The position numbers and the translations under genes are program-made. Below the pieces are notes generated by a model. That model ran no database searches. It was not told the DNA's origin and was given only the letters and a program-made list of their open reading frames with translations. Of a DNA stretch of 64,000 nt, positions 57,183 to 64,000 are shown piece by piece (positions within the stretch are counted from its first letter, which is position 1; every line of letters begins with the position of its first letter). Source of the DNA: Verrucomicrobia bacterium Tous-C9LFEB (GTDB lineage Bacteria > Verrucomicrobiota > Verrucomicrobiia > Methylacidiphilales > UBA1321); NCBI GenBank assembly GCA_002304345.1, contig NEUU01000004.1, positions 124,001 to 188,000 on the forward strand, in the 5' to 3' direction.

Positions 57183-57206
57183 TTTGGTATTAACAAAGAT
57201 ACCAAA
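57183..57206 (+). promoter_or_regulatory. Operator-like palindrome overlapping the start of regulator 2
   Basis: TTTGGTAT (57183-57190) and ATACCAAA (57199-57206) are perfect inverted repeats around TAACAAAG. The right arm ends on the A of the start codon at 57206, covering the ribosome-binding region. It is a likely autoregulatory site, so the regulator would block its own expression and possibly that of the downstream genes. Confidence 0.6.
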
Positions 57207-58399
57207 TGAATTCCCAAGGTTCCAACGCGCGAGGCAACGAATTCCTGCCTTCCTATGCCAAGGTTGAGCGGGAGCTGCGCAAGTTGATCTCGCAGATGCA
57301 TGTGGGGGAGCGTCTGAAATCGGAGCGGGAATTGTGCGCCGACATGGGAGTGAGTCGTGTGACTTTGCGTCGGGCCATGGAGCGATTCCATGCGGAAGGT
57401 TTTCTCGATGCGCGGCGTGGTGGAGGGACCTGGTTGGTGCGGGAGATGGCCCCGCTGCCGCTCGAGCGCATGATGGGGAATCGCTTGATCGGTCTTGTTG
57501 TGCCGACTGTGGAAAATTCCCTCATCTCGCGGATCGTGCGCGGTGCCGAGCAGTGCGCGGCGGATCGCGGTTATCACGTGGCGCTGGCGCATGATCACGG
57601 TGACATGGACTACCAGATCAAGCAATTGCGGCGCATGGTCGATGATGGTGTGGGCGGGGTTGCGGTTTATCCCGATACGAAGAATCTTTATCGCGAGGAA
57701 TTTTTGGCGCTGATTCGTGAAATTTCGAAGGCCAACATCCCGCTGGTCATGATCGACCGCTATGTGCCCGAAATCGAAACCGTCAGCGTGCTCTCTGACA
57801 ATTTTGACGGCATGTATGCGGCAACGGAGCACATGATTCTGACAGGGCATCGGCGCCTGGCGTTGCTGTCCTTCGGTGCCGAGGGTGGCGTAGCGGATCG
57901 GGATCGTCGCAAGGGGTTTCTGGCTGCGTTGCAGGATTACGGAATGAATTCCCGTCCAGTGCTTGAAGCGGAATTGGGTGTGGCGGGGCACGAGATATCA
58001 GCGCGCAAAATAGTGGATGAATGGGTGGCGAAGTCGGATAGGAATCTGGGCTTTGACGGAATTGTGTGCATGCAGGACAACATGGCCTATGGCGCCTTCT
58101 TGTCTCTGCGCGACGCCGGTTATAGCGTGCCGCGCGATGTGGCTTTGGTGGGCTATGATAATTTGGATCGAGAGATGTTCTCCGCCGCCGGATTGCGCTT
58201 GACCAGTGTGGATCAGCCTTCCGAGGAAATTGGTGCTGAGGCAGCCCGATTGTTGATCGACAAGATGGAAGGCGTGGCCGTCGAGAAGCGCGCGCGCCAC
58301 ACGCTGCTCAAACCGAAGCTCGTACTGAGAGATTCGTGCGGAATGGAAATCTGCGAGGGCGAAAAGAAATCGGAGGGGGGCTTATGTATTCCCCAATAG
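57206..58399 (+). CDS. GntR-HTH/LacI-type regulator 2 (chimeric)
   Basis: The 397-residue product has a GntR-type winged helix at about 15-82 (ERELCADMGVSRVTLRRAMERF) and a LacI-type effector domain (GLVVPTVENSLISRIVRGAE, RDVALVGYDNLDREMFSAAG, LRLTSVDQPSEEIG). The architecture matches regulator 1 at 54-55 kb but the sequence differs clearly. The operator-like palindrome overlaps its start. The next gene begins 16 nt before its stop, so it is first in a co-transcribed set of pseudopilin, PEP-CTERM and hydrolase genes. Confidence 0.93.
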   Translation: MNSQGSNARGNEFLPSYAKVERELRKLISQMHVGERLKSERELCADMGVSRVTLRRAMERFHAEGFLDARRGGGTWLVREMAPLPLERMMGNRLIGLVVPTVENSLISRIVRGAEQCAADRGYHVALAHDHGDMDYQIKQLRRMVDDGVGGVAVYPDTKNLYREEFLALIREISKANIPLVMIDRYVPEIETVSVLSDNFDGMYAATEHMILTGHRRLALLSFGAEGGVADRDRRKGFLAALQDYGMNSRPVLEAELGVAGHEISARKIVDEWVAKSDRNLGFDGIVCMQDNMAYGAFLSLRDAGYSVPRDVALVGYDNLDREMFSAAGLRLTSVDQPSEEIGAEAARLLIDKMEGVAVEKRARHTLLKPKLVLRDSCGMEICEGEKKSEGGLCIPQ

Positions 58400-59082
58400 C
58401 GAGAGCCTCTTGCCGTATGATCACGGCCCAGGGTTTTACATTGACGGAGTTGCTGGTGGTGATCGCCATTATCGGATCACTCTCCGCGTTGACTTTTCCT
58501 GCGCTGAAAAACGCCTACGCCAAATCACGAAGTGATGTTTGTGTGAGTAATATGAGACAGCTCGGGGTGGCGATCAATCTCTATGCGGCGGATAACGACG
58601 GACGCCTGCCGGTCTCCTATGTGGTGGGCAGTAATGGGCCCGACAATAATTGGTGGTATCGAATTAACTCCTATACTGGCGCTGCGCCCATGGCGGCGAA
58701 TTGGACATCCATTTTTCTCAGAAGCCAGGAGGCTCCATATTATTGTCCGGAAACACCCAAGACCAAAGTGATCGCCGGTAATCTTTGGGTGAGCTACAAG
58801 ATGAGTATGAAGCTGCGGCTCGCGCAGTCCGGAGCTCAGCTTGGGGTGACGGATGGTTTTCCCCGAGTGCGGGTGAGTGAATACGCCAAGATCCTGCTTT
58901 TGGCCGAGGGTCGGGTTGCTCCCGAATTCAACGAATATACCACCAATAGTCCGGCCACTGGCGTGCGCTATCCGCATGTGGGAAAGCTCAACGGACTGTT
59001 CATGGACGGCCATATTGAAAGCTTCACACAAGAGCAATTAAAGGCGCGCTGGTCCGAGTGTTGCCCGAATGTTTTGTACTAA
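58384..59082 (+). CDS. Prepilin-type pseudopilin with C-terminal DG motif (2)
   Basis: From ATG 58384 (GGAGGGGG just upstream) the product is 232 residues. The leader ends in G before FTLTELLVVIAIIG with the Glu at mature position 5, the signature of type IV pilin-like cleavage. The C-terminal region has VRYPHVGKLNGLFMDGHIES, the H...DG motif of processing-associated proteins. It overlaps the regulator stop by 16 nt. It is a second, diverged pseudopilin paired with hydrolase genes, as at 50.6 kb. Confidence 0.92.
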   Translation: MYSPIARASCRMITAQGFTLTELLVVIAIIGSLSALTFPALKNAYAKSRSDVCVSNMRQLGVAINLYAADNDGRLPVSYVVGSNGPDNNWWYRINSYTGAAPMAANWTSIFLRSQEAPYYCPETPKTKVIAGNLWVSYKMSMKLRLAQSGAQLGVTDGFPRVRVSEYAKILLLAEGRVAPEFNEYTTNSPATGVRYPHVGKLNGLFMDGHIESFTQEQLKARWSECCPNVLY

Positions 59083-59144
59083 ATCCAAACGCTAAAAAAC
59101 GTAGAAACCAACCCAACCAGGCAAACAATAAAACGAGAAATCAT

Positions 59145-59942
59145 ATGAAACGAATCGATCCTAAAAGGAGTGGAATATTGAAGGCGTTAGCTGGCGCGGC
59201 GTTGTTGATTTCGATGTTTGCCGCAACGCCTGCCCACGCAACGGTGATCATCTCCGACAACTTTGACTCAGGAACGGCGGGAACGGCGTTGAACGGTGCG
59301 GCCGTGCAATACTATGACAGTGCGTCTTATGGTTCCGCTCCTACTTGGTATGGGTCGGCTGGAACGATCTATTCTGCAACGACTGCGGGGGTGATTAGCT
59401 CTGCGACGAATGCCACAACCATACTGGGATTGGTTTCCGTGACAGATCAAAGCTCGGGCGTTATGACGTTACAGGCTGATGTGCGGGTCGGAAGTTCAAG
59501 TTGGGTGGGGCTTGGGTTTCTTAATGGAACCAACTGGTTTGGGACAAATAACACCGTCTTTAGCATTTTAAACGGCGGGGGATATGTCACGACGCAGAAA
59601 AATGGTTCTACAGCGGTTGGTACTTCGGCGGCGTACACCGGCTTCGTCGGGACGAACACTTATACATTGAAGTTAGTCTATGATTTAGATGCTTCGACGA
59701 TCAAAACTTATGTTAATGGCACGCAAATGAGCTCATATGTGCTTACCGGGCTCAATAGTTCAGTCATTAATCAATTGGGTTTTCGCATCTTCAACGAAGG
59801 CAGTGCGATCGCGGATTCCGGGCGTATAGACAATTTTATCTACGACTATGCGGCAGTGCCGGAACCCTCGACATTCGCGCTGTTCGCTGGCGCGGGTTTG
59901 ATGGGCTTGGTTTTGAACCGTCGGCGTTCGGCAAGACTATAG
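59145..59942 (+). CDS. PEP-CTERM sorted exported protein 2
   Basis: From ATG 59145 the product is 265 residues: signal peptide (about 1-32, ending ATPAHA), a concanavalin-like beta domain (DNFDSGTAGTALNG, LQADVRVGSSSWVGLGF, LVYDLDASTIKTYVNG) and C-terminal VPEPSTFALFAGAG, hydrophobic stretch and RRRSARL. The mature domain closely resembles the protein at 62466, which lacks the sorting tail. The gene lies 62 nt after the pseudopilin gene. Confidence 0.92.
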   Translation: MKRIDPKRSGILKALAGAALLISMFAATPAHATVIISDNFDSGTAGTALNGAAVQYYDSASYGSAPTWYGSAGTIYSATTAGVISSATNATTILGLVSVTDQSSGVMTLQADVRVGSSSWVGLGFLNGTNWFGTNNTVFSILNGGGYVTTQKNGSTAVGTSAAYTGFVGTNTYTLKLVYDLDASTIKTYVNGTQMSSYVLTGLNSSVINQLGFRIFNEGSAIADSGRIDNFIYDYAAVPEPSTFALFAGAGLMGLVLNRRRSARL

Positions 59943-60003
59943 GGTGCGAGTGGTGTAGCGCCAGTGGATGGGCTGGCGATCATGGTGATTTTCCGAAAAC
60001 GAA

Positions 60004-62463
60004 ATGAAAACTCGTACAGGTGGACTCTGCCCTTGTCTCGGCGCGATTGCGTTGAGTTTGGGTCTGTGGTTGGGCTGGTTGGCGTCTGCTTCGGCGCTGC
60101 CGGAGGTGATCGATAACGGATGGTCGCCGCTCAACCTCCAGCAAGTTCTGCTCGTTCCTGGGCAGCCGGTGGAACTGATGCTCCGGGCGACTCCACCACA
60201 GGCGGGGGCAACGGTGTCCTATCAGTTACTCGATTATTGCGGAAAGACGATCCGCTCGGAAAAAGTAGTGGCCGATGCGGAAGGTTTGGCGAAAATACCG
60301 CTCACTCTTCCCGCCGGATACTATACGCTTTCCATCGCCGGACAGGAGAGAACCATTGGGCTGATTAGTCAGCCTGAAAACACTACGCGCGATTCCTTCT
60401 TTTCGATTGATGCGGCGATGTCGTGGTTGACGCCGGTGGAGAAGCGGGCGGAGCTGATTTCAAATTTAAAGGCGCTCGGTATCAGCATGGTGCGGGAGCG
60501 GCTGTCATGGGGGCAGATCAACTCTGACCTCGAAAAATGGGATTGGGAAACACCCAGAAAGTATGAAAGCACGCGCCAGCTTTATCGCGAAGCTGGATTG
60601 CCGGTGCTGGAGATGTTTCATGATGCGCCGCGTTGGGTTTTAGGAAATGTAGCTGGGACGGGAAAACCAAGCGTGGATCGCAAGTATCCGGAGGACCTCC
60701 AGGCTACTTCGAACTCCTGGCAGCGTATCGCCCGGCAATGGCAGAAGTATTGGGGGGCTGTCGAAGCGTGGAACGAGCCGGATATTCTATTTGGCGGAAA
60801 TTTGCCGGCGGACCAATACCTGCCGTTGCTTAAAACGGTGCGTTATGCGCTGGGCGAATCCAAAGTCGCTACGCCGCTGGGTGGTGGAGTGTTTGCCTAT
60901 TACAGCCCTCCCTTTTTTGACTTGGCTGCACGCAACGGGTTGCTCACGGAGTGCGATTTTGTCAGCTTCCACTACTATCAAGATGCCTTGGGTATTGAAG
61001 ATCGCGCGAAAAAAATGCGCGATTGGCTGGCTCAATATGGCCAGGAAACGAAGCCGCTTTGGATTACCGAAATCGGCTGTCCCATTGCGGGCAAGCCAGC
61101 GCAGTTTCCAACGTTGATCGAGCAGCAGAAGAGCGCGCTGGAGTTCGCGATGAAGACTGTGGAGGCGCGTGCCTGCGGGATCGCGAATTACTTCGCTTTC
61201 GTTTACGTGTTCTACCCGGAAACGGGGAAAAATTTTGGCATGATCGATGGCAAGGGCGCTCCGTTGCGCAGCCTGTCAGCGTATGCCACGACCATACGAT
61301 TGCTGGCGGGGGCCAGTTACCTGGGAGATGTAAAGGGGATGGAGACATCGGTGCAAAGAGCACGAGTCTTCGACTTGGTGAACAGCGAGGCGTTGGTTGT
61401 CTTGGCGACAGGCAAGTTGCGTTCAAACGCGGTCAAAGTGTCATTTCCGGTGCTGGCTATTTATGGAGTTGATGGTCGCAAGTTGGAATTACTCTCGGAT
61501 GGTCGAGTGCCGATGGACGATGGCATGGCTTACATCCGGGTGAAAAAAGAGGCCCTCGCCGGGGTGTTGGACAAAGACACTCAAGCGAATCGGCTATATG
61601 CCTTGAGTCAGAAAAAAACGCCGCCACTCAAGCCCGCTTCACCCATCATACTACAACCGCTCATTGATCGGGACAGCGTGCAGGCTACATCTTGCGGCTA
61701 TCTGCTTTCTGAAACGACAAAACTTTATCCATTGCGGCTCAAGGTCAATAATCTTTCCGGCCAAGACCGGGAGGTATTGGTGACCGTGGCCAATGCGCAG
61801 AAAATTCCAGTTAAAGTGGGCGCACGTTCAGGAATGGTGGTGGAGCGGGAGATTGATGTGGCGACTTTGCCCATGGACCAATTCGGTTCGAATATTCTCA
61901 CCGTGACGGCGACTTCAACCGGAGACGCGCCAATCTCGCCGGTCGCCATCTCCCTGTCCTTGCCGCGTGGTTTAGAAGTGCATCTGAAGAACGCCGAATA
62001 TCAATTCGCTTTGCCGATCGCGGAGCTTAACCGATGGGAGAAGAATGCCGCAGGCAGGATGGATTGGCTGCAAACAACGGAGATGCCGTTTGGGTACAAG
62101 ATTAGTATCGGGGCACCGGACAAGTGGGCTTTCCCCAAATTCACACTCCCGCAGGAAGTGGATCGACTGAAGGTGGAGGCGGTGGCGGTCCGGGTGCGTT
62201 GCGAAAAAGAAGCCATCGTTCGCCTGGCCACATGGGATGAAGCCGGACGGTTTCAATGCACCGGTTACAGCATCATACGACCTGATGGCAAGTGGCATGT
62301 CGCATACATTCCACTCCAAAGCTTCCTGAGTTGTGTGCCGGGTCGGCCCATGTTGGGGCCGCAGATATCGGTCGGAATCAATTCCAAGGAAATCGAAAAC
62401 AAGGTGGAGATCAGTGACTTCTATTTGCTCGGTGGAAGTCGAAAATCCGCAGCCTCCCAATAG
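60004..62463 (+). CDS. Secreted clan GH-A glycoside hydrolase-like protein
   Basis: The 819-residue product has a signal peptide (about 1-35, ASASALPEV) and an N-terminal beta domain. A TIM barrel (about 125-450) has the acid/base Glu in AWNEPDILF and the candidate nucleophile in LWITEIGCPI. Two or more C-terminal beta-sandwich domains (PLRLKVNNLSGQDREVLVTV) follow. The barrel pattern is of the GH39-like clan GH-A type. It probably acts on a plant or algal polysaccharide outside the cytosol; the substrate is not shown. Confidence 0.87.
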   Translation: MKTRTGGLCPCLGAIALSLGLWLGWLASASALPEVIDNGWSPLNLQQVLLVPGQPVELMLRATPPQAGATVSYQLLDYCGKTIRSEKVVADAEGLAKIPLTLPAGYYTLSIAGQERTIGLISQPENTTRDSFFSIDAAMSWLTPVEKRAELISNLKALGISMVRERLSWGQINSDLEKWDWETPRKYESTRQLYREAGLPVLEMFHDAPRWVLGNVAGTGKPSVDRKYPEDLQATSNSWQRIARQWQKYWGAVEAWNEPDILFGGNLPADQYLPLLKTVRYALGESKVATPLGGGVFAYYSPPFFDLAARNGLLTECDFVSFHYYQDALGIEDRAKKMRDWLAQYGQETKPLWITEIGCPIAGKPAQFPTLIEQQKSALEFAMKTVEARACGIANYFAFVYVFYPETGKNFGMIDGKGAPLRSLSAYATTIRLLAGASYLGDVKGMETSVQRARVFDLVNSEALVVLATGKLRSNAVKVSFPVLAIYGVDGRKLELLSDGRVPMDDGMAYIRVKKEALAGVLDKDTQANRLYALSQKKTPPLKPASPIILQPLIDRDSVQATSCGYLLSETTKLYPLRLKVNNLSGQDREVLVTVANAQKIPVKVGARSGMVVEREIDVATLPMDQFGSNILTVTATSTGDAPISPVAISLSLPRGLEVHLKNAEYQFALPIAELNRWEKNAAGRMDWLQTTEMPFGYKISIGAPDKWAFPKFTLPQEVDRLKVEAVAVRVRCEKEAIVRLATWDEAGRFQCTGYSIIRPDGKWHVAYIPLQSFLSCVPGRPMLGPQISVGINSKEIENKVEISDFYLLGGSRKSAASQ

Positions 62464-62465
62464 CC

Positions 62466-63173
62466 ATGAATAAAGACAAACTGAAAACACTCCTTCTTAC
62501 GCTTCTGATGTCTGGACTGATGAGTGCCGGCGCTGCGGAAAAAGTGATTGAAGATCATTTCGAAGCGCGTGGCAGTGGCCGACATGCGGGCAGTCCGCTG
62601 AACGGGACTTCCACGGAAGTGGGGAATGTGGAATGGCGTACCGCTCCCGCCAACGAGGCTGGGATTGTGTTTACGGATCGTGGATCGGTCACGACAGGTT
62701 CGAATAAATCCATGGGGGCTTCTGTTCCGATTCCCGATGGAGCCAAAGAAATTCGCTTGGAGGCCGATGTGCGGGTAAACGAAACGGGTTGGGTAGGCTT
62801 GGCTTTCGGTGGTGAGCCGCTGGATGCGCAATTCTTTAGTCCCAAGGGTGCGTATGTATTTGCCATCTTGCGACCGGGCGGGATCTACAGCGCCTTTGCG
62901 AATGCGTCATCGCAGACGCTTTTGTGCCAGTCGACCTTGCGCGGGAAAATGCCAACGGCCTTCACGCATATCGAGGTAATCTACAAGATTTCCGAAGACC
63001 GGCTGACGGTCCGCATGGATGATAAGCCTGTGCTCGAAGAGCTGAGCCTCGGGGAGAAGGGTTACGTTCCCGGGCCGGTGTTGCGCGCGGGCTTTCGCTT
63101 CAACGGACCTCCTGTTGTGGCGGGCTCGCCCGAAGTGAAAAATTTCAAGCTGACCATCGTTGGCGAGAAATAA
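62466..63173 (+). CDS. Secreted concanavalin-like protein (PEP-CTERM-less relative)
   Basis: The 235-residue product has a signal peptide (about 1-23). Its domain shares the pattern of the PEP-CTERM protein at 59145: D(H/N)F....G..LNG, 'LEADVRVNETGWVGLAF' and a glycine-rich hairpin, then 'IYKISEDRLTVRMDDKPV'. There is no PEP-CTERM tail. It starts 2 nt after the large hydrolase gene, so translation is coupled. Carbohydrate binding is the likely role, by inference. Confidence 0.8.
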   Translation: MNKDKLKTLLLTLLMSGLMSAGAAEKVIEDHFEARGSGRHAGSPLNGTSTEVGNVEWRTAPANEAGIVFTDRGSVTTGSNKSMGASVPIPDGAKEIRLEADVRVNETGWVGLAFGGEPLDAQFFSPKGAYVFAILRPGGIYSAFANASSQTLLCQSTLRGKMPTAFTHIEVIYKISEDRLTVRMDDKPVLEELSLGEKGYVPGPVLRAGFRFNGPPVVAGSPEVKNFKLTIVGEK

Positions 63174-63201
63174 TCAAGTGAATCATCCCGAGGATAATGT
63201 C

Positions 63202-64000
63202 GTGATTTACTTGCTTCTTCTCATCCTGTCCCTGGGGAGTGGCGTCGTGCAGGCGCAGGAAAAGGCGGCGTTGGCTGCTGGGCAGGCGGTTCCTAAATTC
63301 TCGGAGTTGCCCAAGTCTTTTCGCCAGCAAATTCCGATCGGTACGCCGCGTTACTCCCGCGACATTGAGTCCAGTCCGTTCGGAATTCACACGACGATCA
63401 TGGCTGAGGGCGGCGACTCTGAGCTGATGGAGAATCTGGCGCGCCTGAGTTCAGAAGGTGGTTTCAAGTGGGTGGTGGATTATGTCGCCATCGGCAACGT
63501 CAAGGACATGACCCCGGATCAAGTGGGTGCCAAATTCGCCTCGTTACCAGCGCGTTGTGCGCTCTATGCGCGTAAATTGCAGGAAGCCCGGATTAACCTG
63601 CTGGTGCGGCTGGATGTGGTGCAATGGGAACCGTGGAAGGGGCCGTCCAAATTTTCCACGGATCCGACGCAGGCGGACATGCAGAAGGCGCTGATTTTCA
63701 CCCGTCAGGTTGTGCGTCAACTTAAGCCGTACACGCACTCATGGATCATTTGGAATGAGCCGAATATCGGAAATGAAAAGCCGATCATGACTCCGGAGGA
63801 TTACGTCAAGATGGTGGCGCAAGTGGCGAAGGTGATTCGTGAGGAGCAACCGGAGGCTGTCATCATGGGACCGGCCACCGCCATGCTCCAATGCATGGAT
63901 GACAAGCCCTATCCGTGGATTAATCGCGCCCTCGAGGCAGGATTGCTCAAGCACATTAATGTGTTCGCGTTTCATCCATACCGTCAACCGTCATGGAGTT
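63202..64000 (+). CDS. Secreted clan GH-A glycoside hydrolase-like protein (partial, runs off the window)
   Basis: GTG 63202, with GAGGA seven nt upstream, gives a signal peptide (IYLLLLILSLGSGVVQAQ) and 266 visible codons; an in-frame GTG at 63178 is the alternative. The visible part is a TIM barrel start ending in the acid/base signature IIWNEPNIGNEKPIM and 'VIMGPATAMLQ', of the clan GH-A GH39-like type. The stop lies beyond the window. It follows the concanavalin-like gene closely and extends the second carbohydrate operon. Confidence 0.85.
   Translation, partial: MIYLLLLILSLGSGVVQAQEKAALAAGQAVPKFSELPKSFRQQIPIGTPRYSRDIESSPFGIHTTIMAEGGDSELMENLARLSSEGGFKWVVDYVAIGNVKDMTPDQVGAKFASLPARCALYARKLQEARINLLVRLDVVQWEPWKGPSKFSTDPTQADMQKALIFTRQVVRQLKPYTHSWIIWNEPNIGNEKPIMTPEDYVKMVAQVAKVIREEQPEAVIMGPATAMLQCMDDKPYPWINRALEAGLLKHINVFAFHPYRQPSWS

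Overview
The window looks like a chromosomal segment of a Verrucomicrobiota bacterium (PVC superphylum), possibly of the Spartobacteria/Terrimicrobium or Opitutales kind. The signs are PEP-CTERM-anchored secreted proteins, prepilin-type proteins with an H-X9-DG-like C-terminal motif next to glycoside hydrolases, LacI-like regulators with GntR DNA-binding heads, and a ribosomal-protein superoperon that runs fusA-rpsJ without tuf and lacks rpmD. The organism assignment is inference; no 16S gene is present.

Layout. 1-11.9 kb is housekeeping: a partial CPBP membrane protease, a small ferredoxin, prmC-murA, a HIT hydrolase with a small membrane protein, divergent holA, pyk, an SDR, a secreted secretin-domain protein and purN. 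Palindromic repeat elements sit in the gaps. 12.2-31.4 kb is one almost uninterrupted str-S10-spc-alpha superoperon (rpsL to rplQ) ending in a clear intrinsic terminator. It carries an extra secreted coiled-coil protein between rpsS and rplV, zinc-ligand-free S4, S14 and L36, and Ala/Lys-rich tails on many ribosomal proteins. 31.6-38.8 kb holds a chemoreceptor, a leftward aldo/keto reductase-YjbQ-membrane protein-recN operon, a tRNA-Arg(TCT) and two small envelope proteins.

39.0-45.6 kb holds two MsbA-like ABC exporters around a fused glycoside hydrolase/glycosyltransferase membrane protein, which suggests a locus for making and exporting a glycan. 46.0-53.0 kb is a carbohydrate module: IclR regulator, PEP-CTERM protein, LamG/clan-GH-A protein, pseudopilin and a secreted protein of unknown family, flanked by an 18/19-bp direct repeat. 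tatC follows. 54.4-64.0 kb is a second carbohydrate region. It has a GntR/LacI chimeric regulator divergent from a cytosolic GH63-like hydrolase. It then has a second chimeric regulator whose putative operator overlaps its own start codon, followed co-directionally by a pseudopilin, a PEP-CTERM protein, a large clan-GH-A-like secreted protein, a PEP-CTERM-less relative of the anchored protein, and a clan-GH-A protein cut by the window edge.

Taken together, the right-hand third carries two copies of a recurring unit: sugar-type regulator + pseudopilin + PEP-CTERM protein + WNEP-type hydrolase. This unit is the best candidate for an under-described system, a polysaccharide-handling apparatus that could couple pilus-like and exosortase-sorted surface proteins to glycan breakdown. 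The GH-GT fusion with paired exporters is the second candidate.
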